A stretch of DNA of 32,084 nt, taken from positions 1-32,084 of the forward strand of contig DASUEU010000073.1 of NCBI GenBank assembly GCA_036274895.1, read 5' to 3'. The notes beneath the pieces were generated by a model. That model saw only the letters and a program-made list of their open reading frames with translations. It did no database searches and was not told the DNA's origin. Both the position numbers and the translations under genes were made by a program. Shown here piece by piece: positions 17,096 to 25,615 of this stretch; positions within the stretch are counted from its first letter, which is position 1; each line of letters starts with the position of its first letter. This DNA is from CALMKX01 sp036274895 (GTDB taxonomy: Bacteria; Acidobacteriota; Thermoanaerobaculia; Multivoradales; SZUA-115).

Positions 17096-18268
17096 TCAGT
17101 CGGTCAACGCCCGCCGCATCCGTCCGAGGGCGTCCTCGAGCGTGGCTCGCGAGCAGGCGAAAGAAATGCGGACGTGGTCGTCGTTGCCGAAGGCGGCGCC
17201 GGGCACCACCGCCACTCCGGCCTCCCGCAGCAGGTGCTCCGCCAAGGCCGTGGAGCCCCGCCGCTCGCCCCGATACGTACCCGAGACGTCCGGGAAGGCG
17301 TAGAACGCTCCCGAGGGGGGCTGGCAGGTGACTCCGGGCAGGGCGTCGAGACCCGCCACCAGCAGGTCCCGCCGCGCCCGGTACTCCTCGATCATCGCCT
17401 CGACGTAGGGCTCGGCGCCGGCGATGGCCGCCTCCGCGCCCTTCATGGCGAAGGAAGTCGGGTTCGAGGTGCTGTGGCTCTGGATGGTGGCGGCGGCCCG
17501 GACGAGGGCGGGGGGACCGCAGAGGAAGCCCAGCCGCCAGCCGGTCATCGAGTAGGTCTTGGACAGTGAGCCCACCACCACCACGGTCTCCGGGAAGCGA
17601 ACGGCGAGGGAGGCGGCGCTGGCGAAGGGCTCACCGGGGTAGACGAAGCGGTCGTAGGTCTCGTCCGACACCAGCAGCACGCCGCGCCGGGCGCACTCCT
17701 CGACCAGCCTCTCGAGATCCTCGTGGTGGATGATGCCGCCCGTGGGGTTGCTGGGGGAGTTGAGGATCACCGCCCGGGTGCATGGCGTCATCGCGGCGAT
17801 CAAGGGCTCGACGTGGACCCGGAAGCGATCGGCCCCGGAGGTGGGTACCAGCACCGGCGCGCCACCGGCGAAGCGGATCTGCTCCGGGAAGCTCACCCAG
17901 CAGGGCGATGGGATCACCGCCTCGTCCCCGGGGTCGATCAGCGCCATGGCGAGATGGAAGAGGGCCATCTTCGCCCCTACCGTCACCACCACGTCGCGGG
18001 CCTTCCAGGGTGCCCCGTAGCGGGCCGCGAGGTTGCCGGCGATGGCCGACCGCAGGCTCGCGATGCCGGTGCCGTCGGTGTACTTGGTGAAGCCCGCGGC
18101 CAGGGCCTCCCGGGCCGCCGCGACCGCCACCTCGGGCGAAGGAAAATCCGGCTCGCCCACCCCGAGGTCGAGGACGTCGACCCCCTGGGCTTTGAGCTCC
18201 GAGGCGAGCCTCATCACCTTGAGAGTCGCCGACTCACCGATGCGATCCATCCGCTCAGCCAGACGCAT
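17096..18268 (-). CDS. Class I aminotransferase (aspartate/aromatic type)
   Basis: The 390-residue PLP enzyme shows the class I fold-type I pattern: LGVGEPDF (35-42), NSPSNPTGG (170-178), SDETYDRF (201-208), Schiff-base lysine K237 in SLSKTYSMTGWRLG and the C-terminal VRISFACS. It is closest to the AspB/AspC Igamma group, which moves amino groups between aspartate, glutamate or aromatic amino acids and 2-oxo acids. With tyrA nearby it could make tyrosine from hydroxyphenylpyruvate, but aspartate aminotransferase is equally possible. The ATG at 18268 fits family N-termini although no ribosome site is clear; longer in-frame starts would run into the divergent hydrolase gene. The M2 peptidase gene follows 13 bases after its stop. 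Confidence 0.93.
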   Translation of the reverse strand: MRLAERMDRIGESATLKVMRLASELKAQGVDVLDLGVGEPDFPSPEVAVAAAREALAAGFTKYTDGTGIASLRSAIAGNLAARYGAPWKARDVVVTVGAKMALFHLAMALIDPGDEAVIPSPCWVSFPEQIRFAGGAPVLVPTSGADRFRVHVEPLIAAMTPCTRAVILNSPSNPTGGIIHHEDLERLVEECARRGVLLVSDETYDRFVYPGEPFASAASLAVRFPETVVVVGSLSKTYSMTGWRLGFLCGPPALVRAAATIQSHSTSNPTSFAMKGAEAAIAGAEPYVEAMIEEYRARRDLLVAGLDALPGVTCQPPSGAFYAFPDVSGTYRGERRGSTALAEHLLREAGVAVVPGAAFGNDDHVRISFACSRATLEDALGRMRRALTD

Positions 18269-18324
18269 GGCCGCAGATGGTAACACTCGGCTCCGGGCTA
18301 CACTCCGTCCGGAAGGATGGTCCG

Positions 18325-19173
18325 ATGCCGCTTGCCCCTCGACCCCCGCCCTGCCTCTTCGCTGCACTGCTCGCTTTGCTCGGACTGAGCTGCAGCAGCG
18401 TTCCGCCCCGGCCGGCCCAGTCTCGCGGAGATTCGGCCCCGGTGCTCGAGAGCCACGTCGTCCAGCTCGCCGACCGAACGATTCATTTCGTCGTTTCCGG
18501 CCTCGACGCCGGCCCGCGGGTGCTCTTCGTCCACGGTTCGCCGGGGTCCTGGCGGGCGTTCGACTCCTATCTCGAGGACAGCCTACTGGCCGAGCGGGCC
18601 CGGCTCATCGCTATGGACCGGCCGGGCTTCGGCGGCTCCGGCCGCGGCCGGGTGGAGGTCTCCCTGAGCCGCCAGGCTGCCGCGGCTGCCGCGGTGCTGG
18701 AGGTGGTGGGGGGCGGGCCGGCGATCGTCGTCGGGCACTCCTACGGCGGGCCGGTCGCGGCGCGGCTGGCGGTGGACCGGCCGGAGCTGGTCCAGGCGCT
18801 GGTGTTGGTGGCACCCTCGATCGACCCCGAGCTCGAGGAACTGCGCTGGTTCAATCGGGCCGCTTCGAGCGCCCTGGCCGAGCGGCTCCTGCCCCGGGAC
18901 CTGGTGACCAGCAACCGCGAGATCCTGCCCCTCGCCGCGGAGCTCACCACGTTGGCGCCCCGCTGGGGAGAGATCCGGGTGCCGGTGATCGTGGTCCAGG
19001 GCCTCCGGGACCGGTTGGTCGATCCGGCCAACGCCGACTTCGCCGAGCGGGTGCTCACGGCACCTCCCCTGCGGGTCAAGCGGCTGCCGAGCGTCGGCCA
19101 CCTGATCCCCTGGACCCGGCCGGCGACGATCAAGGGGCCGCTGCTCGCGCTGCTGGACGCGGCTCGGCGCTAG
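18325..19173 (+). CDS. Alpha/beta-hydrolase lipoprotein
   Basis: The 282-residue hydrolase has a lipoprotein-like signal (hydrophobic 10-22, LLGLSC with C23). The core includes VHGSPGSW, nucleophile S139 in GHSYGG, acid D229 in QGLRD and H259 in VGHL, a complete Ser-Asp-His triad. Substrate is unknown; an envelope esterase or peptidase-like role is plausible. GGAAGGA precedes the chosen ATG; a start at 18277 is in frame but would spoil the signal peptide and overlap the aminotransferase promoter region. A TACACT hexamer at 18299-18304 is a weak -10 candidate. The gene converges on tyrS with a 13-base spacer holding a small hairpin. Confidence 0.85.
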   Translation: MPLAPRPPPCLFAALLALLGLSCSSVPPRPAQSRGDSAPVLESHVVQLADRTIHFVVSGLDAGPRVLFVHGSPGSWRAFDSYLEDSLLAERARLIAMDRPGFGGSGRGRVEVSLSRQAAAAAAVLEVVGGGPAIVVGHSYGGPVAARLAVDRPELVQALVLVAPSIDPELEELRWFNRAASSALAERLLPRDLVTSNREILPLAAELTTLAPRWGEIRVPVIVVQGLRDRLVDPANADFAERVLTAPPLRVKRLPSVGHLIPWTRPATIKGPLLALLDAARR

Positions 19174-19187
19174 CGGCTCCCGCCGCT
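19172..19187. terminator. Small hairpin across convergent stop codons
   Basis: AGCGGC (19172-19177) and GCCGCT (19182-19187) make a perfect 6-bp stem with a TCCC loop. The left arm begins inside the TAG stop of the hydrolase gene, and the right arm ends on the first base of the tyrS stop region. It is short, so its termination strength is uncertain. Confidence 0.4.
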
Positions 19188-20470
19188 CAGACCAGCCGAA
19201 CCACGTGGTAGGAACGCTTGCCCCGGCGCAGGACCACGAACTGCCCGGCGACCACGTCGGCCGCGCAGAGCAGGTAGGCCGGCTCCTCCACGCGCCGGTT
19301 GTTGACGTAGATCCCGCCGGCGGCGACCGCCGTCCTCGCCTGCCCCCGCGAGGGGGCCAGGCCGCTCGCCGCGGCCACCGCGACCAGACCGGCCTCCGCC
19401 GTGCCCAGGGCGGCCCGGGGCAACGGCGTCGAGGGACTGTGGGCGAAGGCTTCGATGAGCTCCTGGTCGGTGAGGCCGGCGAGATCCTCCCCCTCGAAGA
19501 GCACCCGGGTGGTGTGCTCGGCCCGCGCCAGAGCATCGCCACCATGCACCAGGCGGGTCACCTCCGCGGCGAGCACGCGCTGCGCTTCCCGCCGTTCCGG
19601 CCGGCTCTCGACCGCCGCCGCCAGGTCGGCGATCTCTTCCAGGCCGAGGAAGGTGAAGCCCTTCAAGGAACGGACGACGTCGCCGTCCTCGGTGTTGAGC
19701 CAGAACTGGTAGAGCTCGTAGGGGCTAGTGAGGTTCGCGTCCAGCCAGACGTTGCCCTGCTCGGACTTGCCGAACTTCTTGCCGTCCGAGCGGGTCATCA
19801 GAGGGCTGGTCAGTCCATAGGCGGTGACCCCGCGCAGGCGGCGGATCAGGTCGCTGCCGGCGACGATGTTGCCCCACTGGTCGCTGCCGCCCATCTGGAG
19901 GCGGCAGCCGTAGCGGTCGTAGAGCTCCAGGAAGTCGTAGGCCTGGAGCAGGCTGTAACTGAACTCGGTGTAGGAGATGCCCTGGTCGCGGGACTCGAGG
20001 CGGACGCGCACCGAGTCCCGCGCGACCATGGCGTTGACCGAGAAGTGCTTGCCGATGTCGCGCAGGAAGTCGAGGAGGTTGAGCTCGCAGAGCCACTCGG
20101 CGTTGTCGATCAGGACGGCGCCGCGCTCGCCGCCGAAGTCGAGGAAACGCTCGAGCTGGGAGCGCAGGCCCGCAGCGTTCTCGGCGAGCTTCTCCTTGGT
20201 GAGCATCGGCCGCTCGGACTCCTTGCCCGAGGGGTCGCCGATCAACCCGGTGCCACCGCCGACCAAGGCGATGGGCCGGTGCCCGGCCCGCTGGAGGCGC
20301 GCCAGCGAGAGCACCGGCAGCAGGCTGCCGACGTGCAAGCTCGCCGCCGTGGGGTCGAAGCCGATGTAGGCGGTGAAGGGAGTACGCAGCATCTCGTCGC
20401 GCAGCGTCGCGTCGGTGACCTGGTGCACCAGGCCCCGCTTTTCCATGTCGTGAACGAAGTCGGTCGTCAT
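19187..20470 (-). CDS. tyrS: Tyrosyl-tRNA synthetase
   Basis: The 427-residue class I synthetase matches bacterial TyrRS length. It has the HIGH-like HVGS (46-49), the tyrosine-binding region with YIGFDPTA (35-42) and GGSDQWGN (194-201), the KMSKS-like KFGKS (232-236) and a C-terminal S4 RNA-binding domain (about 355-425). It charges tRNA-Tyr. The KFGKS form places it with the E. coli/Bacillus-type TyrRS. The ATG at 20470 has a poor ribosome site. A GlsB/YeaQ-type gene ends 15 bases upstream and probably shares its transcript. No T-box leader is visible. Confidence 0.97.
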   Translation of the reverse strand: MTTDFVHDMEKRGLVHQVTDATLRDEMLRTPFTAYIGFDPTAASLHVGSLLPVLSLARLQRAGHRPIALVGGGTGLIGDPSGKESERPMLTKEKLAENAAGLRSQLERFLDFGGERGAVLIDNAEWLCELNLLDFLRDIGKHFSVNAMVARDSVRVRLESRDQGISYTEFSYSLLQAYDFLELYDRYGCRLQMGGSDQWGNIVAGSDLIRRLRGVTAYGLTSPLMTRSDGKKFGKSEQGNVWLDANLTSPYELYQFWLNTEDGDVVRSLKGFTFLGLEEIADLAAAVESRPERREAQRVLAAEVTRLVHGGDALARAEHTTRVLFEGEDLAGLTDQELIEAFAHSPSTPLPRAALGTAEAGLVAVAAASGLAPSRGQARTAVAAGGIYVNNRRVEEPAYLLCAADVVAGQFVVLRRGKRSYHVVRLV

Positions 20471-20485
20471 CGATGAAGGCCCGCT

Positions 20486-20740
20486 CTAGCTCCGTTTGAT
20501 CAATCGGACCACGAAGACCAGCACCAGCGCGCCGACCAGGGCGGTGATGAAGGTGGTGAGCAGCCCGCCGCCTGGATAGAAGCCGAGGGCGCGGAAGAGG
20601 AAGCCGCCGAGAATCGCCCCGACCACCCCCACTACGATGTTGCCGAGCAGGCCGAAGCCACTGCCCTTGGTCAACTGGCCCGCGAGCCAACCGACCACGG
20701 CACCGACCAGGAGGAGGATCAGGAAGCTCTCGAGGCTCAT
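20486..20740 (-). CDS. GlsB/YeaQ/YmgE-family small membrane protein
   Basis: The 84-residue protein has three hydrophobic helices (about 5-23, 30-52 and 61-80) with many glycines, including WLAGQLTKG and GNIVVGVVGAILGG. This is the transglycosylase-associated GlsB/YeaQ family. Members are often stress-induced in enteric bacteria and their function is unclear; the family name does not prove transglycosylase activity. AAAGGAGAG lies five bases before the ATG, the best ribosome site of this pair, and tyrS follows after 15 bases. Confidence 0.92.
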   Translation of the reverse strand: MSLESFLILLLVGAVVGWLAGQLTKGSGFGLLGNIVVGVVGAILGGFLFRALGFYPGGGLLTTFITALVGALVLVFVVRLIKRS

Positions 20741-20865
20741 GCGGGCTCTCCTTTCGTGGCAATTCGGCCGTTGAGGGTGCGCTGAGCAGGAAGCGATGCG
20801 GGCACGAGTCTACCCCGGCCCTCGGTTAGGATGGCTCACTTTCCCTTACCTGGAGGTTGCTGCCC

Positions 20866-21936
20866 ATGCCCGAATGGCTGCTCTACGGCGCCAACGGCTA
20901 CACCGGCGAACTGATCGCCCGCCACGCCGTGGAACGCGGCCTCACCCCGGTGCTGGCCGGGCGCAACGCCGAGGCAGTGGGTCGCCTCGCGGGCGAGCTG
21001 GGGCTCGCCCACCGCGCCTTCGGTCTGGAGGACATGGCCCGGCTGGAGGCCGAGATCGCCGGCTTCGCCTTGGTGCTCCACGCCGCCGGGCCGTTCATCC
21101 GGACCAGCCGGCCCATGGCCCGCGCCTGCCTCGCCAAGAGTGCCCACTACCTCGACATCACCGGCGAGATAGGAGTCTTCGAGGCCCTTTTGCGGCTGGG
21201 CACCAAGGCCCGAGATGCCGGTGTGGTCCTCCTGCCCGGCACCGGCTTCGACGTGGTGCCCTCGGACTGTTTGGCGGCCCGCCTCCATGCCGCGTTGCCC
21301 GAGGCGGAGTCCCTGGAGCTGGCCTTTTGGAGCGCAGGGGGGACCTGGAGCCGCGGCACCCTGCGCACGATGATCGAGAGCCTGCCCCGGGCCGGGGCCA
21401 TCCGCAGGAACGGCGAGATCGTCCCCGTGCCCCTGGCCTGGGAGGCCAGGCAGATCGACTTCGGGCCGGGCCGACGCTGGGCGATGACCATCCCCTGGGG
21501 CGACGTCTCGACCGCCTTCCACACCACCGGCATCCCCAACGTCCGGGTCTACACCGCGATGCCGCGCGCGATGATCCGCCGAATGCGCCTGCTGCGCCCG
21601 CTGCTGCCACTGGCGGGCCTGGGGCCGGTGAAGCACCTGCTGGCAGGCTGGGCGACCCGCAAGCTCACGGGACCGTCGGCCGAGATCCGCGAGCGAGCCC
21701 GCATGGTTCTCTGGGGACAGGCCACGGCTCCTGACGGGAGGCATGTGAGGGCCACGCTGGAGACCCCCGAGGCCTACCGGCTGACCGCCCTGGCCGCCGT
21801 GGAGTGCACCCGTCGCGTGCTCGCCGGGGAGGTCCCCCCCGGCGCCTGGACCCCGGCCCGAGCCTTCGGCGCAGGCTTCGTCGCCACCCTGCCGGGGGTG
21901 GTGGAAGGGCCGTTGGTCGAGCACGGGCGGGGGTGA
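20866..21936 (+). CDS. Saccharopine dehydrogenase-like (trans-acting enoyl reductase type) protein
   Basis: The 356-residue protein begins with a Rossmann loop YGANGYTGELIA (7-18) and continues with AGRNAEAVGRLA and the HYLDITGE segment typical of the saccharopine dehydrogenase-like family. That family also includes mycobacterial trans-acting enoyl reductases. NAD(P) binding is expected; the substrate is unknown and may be a lipid or amino-acid derivative. It differs clearly in sequence from the other family member at 4489. The ATG at 20866 follows GGAGG by nine bases; a TTG at 20857 is an alternative. A TAGGAT hexamer at 20827-20832 is a weak -10 candidate. It converges on the TPR lipoprotein gene with a 10-base spacer. 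Confidence 0.87.
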   Translation: MPEWLLYGANGYTGELIARHAVERGLTPVLAGRNAEAVGRLAGELGLAHRAFGLEDMARLEAEIAGFALVLHAAGPFIRTSRPMARACLAKSAHYLDITGEIGVFEALLRLGTKARDAGVVLLPGTGFDVVPSDCLAARLHAALPEAESLELAFWSAGGTWSRGTLRTMIESLPRAGAIRRNGEIVPVPLAWEARQIDFGPGRRWAMTIPWGDVSTAFHTTGIPNVRVYTAMPRAMIRRMRLLRPLLPLAGLGPVKHLLAGWATRKLTGPSAEIRERARMVLWGQATAPDGRHVRATLETPEAYRLTALAAVECTRRVLAGEVPPGAWTPARAFGAGFVATLPGVVEGPLVEHGRG

Positions 21937-21955
21937 GGGGCTCCTCTCACCGCCC
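21929..21955. terminator. Hairpin embedding both stop codons of a convergent pair
   Basis: The left arm 21929-21937 (GGGGGTGAG, containing the plus-strand TGA) pairs with the right arm 21946-21955 (CTCACCGCCC, containing the minus-strand stop) with one bulged G. The loop is eight bases. It is a plausible bidirectional terminator for the dehydrogenase and TPR genes. No U-tract is present. Confidence 0.45.
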
Positions 21956-22891
21956 CCGCGCCAGCTCGGCCTCGGCGGCGAGGGCGCCGAAGGAGGCCCA
22001 GCCCGGGCCTTCGGCGAGCTCGCGGAAGAGCTCCCGGGCGCGGGCCTCGTCGCCGGCCAACTGGAAGTACAGGCCCACCCCGTAGGTGACGGTGGCGCGG
22101 TCGAGATCGGAGCCGGCCCGGGCCTCGGCCAGCAGGCGATCGGCGTCGAGGTCGCCGCGGTAGACCAGAAGCAGCTTCTGGTAGGCGCCGCTCTCGAGCA
22201 TCTCCTGGTCGGCCCGCACCGGCGCCAGGGCTTGGCGTGCCTCGACCTCGAGGCCCAACCGGCGCAGCGTCAGGATGAGCCAGTAGCGGGTGGCCATCTC
22301 CATGTCCGGGTGCGTCGAGACCTTCATCCCCTCGCGGTAGGCCGCCAGCGCCGCCGCCCAATCCCCCTGGAGGTAGCGGGCCAGCCCCAGGTGGTACCAG
22401 AGGTTGCCCTGGAGGCTGCTGGTAGGCACGTTGGCGGCGTTGGGCAGGCCGTCCGGCTCGATCTCGTCCGGCTGACCCACGACCTGCTCGAGCGCCCGCT
22501 CGAAGTCCCGGACCGCCTCGTCGAGGCGGCGCACGGTCAAGAACCGATGGCCGCGGTGCCGCAGCAGGTGGGGCTCACCGGGAAAGCGGCCGAGGGCCCT
22601 GGTGTAGATCTCGATGGCCTCGCGGTAGCGCCCGAGGTAGGCGAGGCGCCGCCCCGCCCACACCCAGCTATCCACCCGGTCGGGATGGCGCTCCAGCTCG
22701 CGCTCGGCTGCCGTGAGCTGCGCCTGGCGCTCGGCTGCGAGTGCCGGCGGAAGAGCCGGCGCGACGAGGGGCTTGCCGAGCAGGGACACGGCCTCGGCGG
22801 CTGGCGCCGGAGCCGGTGCGGAGATAGGCGCCGGGACGCCCGAGCAGGCGCCGAGCAACAGGGACGTGACGAGCAGCTGTCGAAAGCGCAC
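21947..22891 (-). CDS. TPR-repeat lipoprotein
   Basis: The 314-residue protein starts at a GTG, chosen because AGGAGGAG lies five bases before it and because it yields a textbook lipoprotein signal ending LLLGAC (C16). An Ala/Pro-rich linker (about 18-40) is followed by helical repeats. TPR-like units are visible at about 69-103, 104-136, 161-193 and 267-296, with LGRYREAIEIYTRAL and LQGDWAAALAAYREG as clear examples. Such proteins are protein-protein scaffolds in the envelope; the partner is unknown. A longer ATG start (22963) exists but has no ribosome site and hides the signal. Confidence 0.82.
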   Translation of the reverse strand: MRFRQLLVTSLLLGACSGVPAPISAPAPAPAAEAVSLLGKPLVAPALPPALAAERQAQLTAAERELERHPDRVDSWVWAGRRLAYLGRYREAIEIYTRALGRFPGEPHLLRHRGHRFLTVRRLDEAVRDFERALEQVVGQPDEIEPDGLPNAANVPTSSLQGNLWYHLGLARYLQGDWAAALAAYREGMKVSTHPDMEMATRYWLILTLRRLGLEVEARQALAPVRADQEMLESGAYQKLLLVYRGDLDADRLLAEARAGSDLDRATVTYGVGLYFQLAGDEARARELFRELAEGPGWASFGALAAEAELARGR

Positions 22892-23055
22892 TGGGACTCC
22901 TCCTGGAGAAAGTGGCCCCGATCCTAGCTCCAGCCAGAAGGCTGCAGCCCGGACTTCTGCCATGGCCCGCCAGCGCCGAACTGAAGGGCTCGCTCGCAGG
23001 GCCTGCGAAGCCGGGTCGGCGATATCCTCTCGCCGTCCAACGCCGCGAGGTCCCC

Positions 23056-24561
23056 ATGCCCCTACCCTTTCCCGTCCTCACCGCCGAAGAAGCCGCCGCC
23101 CTCATTCCCCACGGCTCGACCATCGGCTTCTCGGGCTTCACCGCCGCCGGTGCCGCCAAGGCCATCCCCTTCGCCCTGGCGCGGCGGGCCGAGGTGGAGC
23201 ACGCCGCCGGGCGGCCTTTCCAGGTCGGAGTGCTCACCGGCGCCTCGACCGGACCCTCTCTCGACGGCGCTCTGGCCCGGGCCCGGGCCATCCGCTTTCG
23301 CACTCCCTACCAGTCGGATCCCGCTCTGCGTGCTCAGATCAACGCCGGGGAGGTCAGCTTCGTCGACATGCACCTCTCGGTGTTGCCGCAGATGGTGCGC
23401 TACGGCTTCCTGGGCCCGGTGCATTGGGCGGTCGTCGAGGCCGCGGAGGTGACCGGCGGCGGCGGCGTGCTGCTCACCGGCTCGGTGGGCGCCACCCCCA
23501 CTTACTTGCGCATGGCCGAGCGGGTGCTCATCGAGGTCAACGCCCGCCACCCCGCCACCCTGCTCGGCCTCCACGACCTTTTCGAGCCCGCCGATCCGCC
23601 CACCCGCCAGGAGATCCCGGTCTTCCACGTCGCTGACCGCGTCGGCTCGCCGATCGCCACCATCGACCCCAAGAAGATCGCCGGTGTCGTGCTCACCGAC
23701 CTCGACGACGAGAACACCCCCTTCGGCGAGCCGACGCCGGTGACCGAGCGGATCGGCCACAACATCGCCGACTTTCTGGTCGCCGAGATCCGCGCCGGTC
23801 GCATCCCCAAGGGCTTCCTGCCCCTCCAGTCGGGGGTGGGCGACATCGCCAACAGTGTGCTCGCCGCCCTGGGCGACAATCCCGACATCCCGGACTTCGA
23901 GATGTACACCGAGGTGGTCCAGGACTCGGTGGTGCCCTTGATCGAGCGGGGCCGGGTGCGCTTCGCCTCGACCTGCGCCCTGACCTTCTCCCCCGAGGTG
24001 GCCCGCCACGTCTATGCTCACCTCGACTTCTTCCGCCACCACATCCTGATGCGCCCGCAGGAGATCTCGAACCACCCGGAGATCGTCCGCCGGCTGGGCG
24101 TGGTGTCGATGAACACGGCGATCGAGATCGACATCTTCGGCAACGTCAACTCCACCCACGTGCTGGGCCACCAGATGATGAACGGCATCGGCGGCTCCGG
24201 GGACTTCACCAGGAACGCCTACCTGTCGGTCTTCTCCTGCCCGTCGACCCAGAAAGGTGGCAAGGTCTCGACCATCGTGCCACTCGCCAGCCACATGGAC
24301 CACTCCGAGCACTCGGTGCAGATCGTCGCCACCGAGCACGGGGTGGCCGACCTGCGCGGCAAAGACCCCCACGAGCGCGCCCGGCTGATCATCGACCACT
24401 GCGCCGACCCGGCCTACCGCGAGCAGCTCTGCGACTACCTGCGCATCGTCCAGAAGGGCCACGAGCCGCTGCGCCTGGGCGCCGCTTTCGCCATGCACGA
24501 GCGCTTCGTGGCGACGGGGGACATGCGGGGGGTGGACTTCGGTGCCGTGTCGCGAGGATGA
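23056..24561 (+). CDS. Acetyl-CoA hydrolase / succinyl-CoA:acetate CoA-transferase family protein
   Basis: The 501-residue protein has full Cat1/Ach1/AarC-type length. It has the N-terminal GSTIGFSGFTAAG (20-32), LTGSVGATPTY in the first half, and LPLQSGVGDIANSV (255-268) followed by MYTEVVQD. E286 in that last block is probably the glutamate that forms the CoA thioester intermediate (inferred from the family). The glycine-rich GIGGSGDF and SCPSTQKGGKVS segments near the C-terminus are typical. The enzyme moves CoA between short acyl groups, such as succinyl-CoA and acetate, or hydrolyses acetyl-CoA. GAGG lies before the ATG; a longer upstream frame is non-coding. The aminopeptidase gene follows eight bases after its stop. 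Confidence 0.94.
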   Translation: MPLPFPVLTAEEAAALIPHGSTIGFSGFTAAGAAKAIPFALARRAEVEHAAGRPFQVGVLTGASTGPSLDGALARARAIRFRTPYQSDPALRAQINAGEVSFVDMHLSVLPQMVRYGFLGPVHWAVVEAAEVTGGGGVLLTGSVGATPTYLRMAERVLIEVNARHPATLLGLHDLFEPADPPTRQEIPVFHVADRVGSPIATIDPKKIAGVVLTDLDDENTPFGEPTPVTERIGHNIADFLVAEIRAGRIPKGFLPLQSGVGDIANSVLAALGDNPDIPDFEMYTEVVQDSVVPLIERGRVRFASTCALTFSPEVARHVYAHLDFFRHHILMRPQEISNHPEIVRRLGVVSMNTAIEIDIFGNVNSTHVLGHQMMNGIGGSGDFTRNAYLSVFSCPSTQKGGKVSTIVPLASHMDHSEHSVQIVATEHGVADLRGKDPHERARLIIDHCADPAYREQLCDYLRIVQKGHEPLRLGAAFAMHERFVATGDMRGVDFGAVSRG

Positions 24562-24568
24562 ACGGCCC

Positions 24569-25579
24569 GTGAAGCGGCGGCGGGTGGTGGCCGCCATCCT
24601 GGTCCTCGGCCTGGGAGCCGTGATCGTCGGCTGCAGCAGCCTCTCGTACTACGGCCAGGCGATCCGCGGTGGGCTCGAGATCGTCTGCAAGAAGCGTCCG
24701 ATCACCCGGCTGCTCGCCGAACCCGGGCTGGCGCCGGAGTTGCGCCAGCGCCTGGAGGTGACCCGGCGCATCCGGAACTTCGCCGTCTCGGCCCTCGCCC
24801 TGCCGGACAACGCCAGCTACCGCTCCTACGCCGACCTCGGCCGGCCCTACGCCTCGTGGACGGTGACCGCCGCGCCCGAGCTGTCGCTCACCCCCGTCGA
24901 GTGGTGCTTCCCCATCGCCGGCTGCGTCACCTATCGGGGCTACTTCTCCCCCGAGGGGGCGGAGCGCTTCGCCGCCGGGCTGAAGGCGCGAGGCTACGAC
25001 GTGGACGTGGGCGGCGTGGCCGCCTTCTCCACCCTGGGTTGGTTCGCCGACCCGCTGCTCAACACCTTCATCGACCAGCCGGATCCCGATCTCGCCGGCC
25101 TGATTTTCCACGAGCTCGCCCACCAGGTGGCCTACGCCGGGGACGACACGGTGTGGAACGAGTCTTTCGCCACTGCCGTCGAGAGGGTGGGAGTGGCCCG
25201 CTGGCTCGAGGCCGAGGGACGAGCCGAAGAGATCGCCGCCTGGCGCCGCGACCTCGAGCGGGAGGAGGCCGTGCTGGCCCTCCTGGCCGCGGCCCGGGAG
25301 CGGCTCGCGAAGGTCTACGCCGCACCGGAAGGCGACGAGTGGAAGCGCGGGGAGAAGGCGCGCGTGCTGGGAGAGCTGAGCGAGCGCCACGGCCTCGGCT
25401 TCAACAACGCCCGCCTCGCCTCCTTCGCCGCTTACCACGAGCTGGTGTCGGCCTTCGAGGCCCTGCTGGCGCGCGAAGCCGGAAACCTGCCGGCCTTCTA
25501 CGCTCGGGTCCGTGAGCTGTCGAAGCGGCCCGCCGCCGAGCGGCGAGCCCTCCTCAACGAGAACGGCCCGGGATCCTGA
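24569..25579 (+). CDS. Lipoprotein zinc aminopeptidase (COG4324-type)
   Basis: The 336-residue protein starts at a GTG after GAGGA. The start is set by a lipoprotein signal (hydrophobic 6-20, VIVGC with C22). It contains a zinc-binding HELAH (181-185) and, after a short gap, WNESFAT with E198 as probable third ligand. This pattern, with LSLTPVEWCFPIAGCVTYRGYF before it, matches the predicted aminopeptidase family COG4324 (DUF2265). Members are thought to be membrane-anchored peptidases; the substrate is unproven. The gene follows the CoA-transferase after seven spacer bases and may share its transcript. An alternative GTG at 24542 would overlap the upstream gene. Its TGA lies in the loop of a strong hairpin. 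Confidence 0.87.
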   Translation: MKRRRVVAAILVLGLGAVIVGCSSLSYYGQAIRGGLEIVCKKRPITRLLAEPGLAPELRQRLEVTRRIRNFAVSALALPDNASYRSYADLGRPYASWTVTAAPELSLTPVEWCFPIAGCVTYRGYFSPEGAERFAAGLKARGYDVDVGGVAAFSTLGWFADPLLNTFIDQPDPDLAGLIFHELAHQVAYAGDDTVWNESFATAVERVGVARWLEAEGRAEEIAAWRRDLEREEAVLALLAAARERLAKVYAAPEGDEWKRGEKARVLGELSERHGLGFNNARLASFAAYHELVSAFEALLAREAGNLPAFYARVRELSKRPAAERRALLNENGPGS

Positions 25580-25592
25580 GGACCCCGGGCCG
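25564..25592. terminator. Terminator hairpin with a stop codon in the loop
   Basis: CGGCCCGGG (25564-25572) and CCCGGGCCG (25584-25592) form a perfect 9-bp stem. After one mismatch, TCC (25574-25576) pairs with GGA (25580-25582), leaving the TGA stop of the aminopeptidase (25577-25579) as the loop. The convergent subtilisin gene ends 24 bases further on, so it could act in both directions. Confidence 0.62.
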
Positions 25593-25615
25593 GATCGAGT
25601 GGCGAGGCGAGAGGC

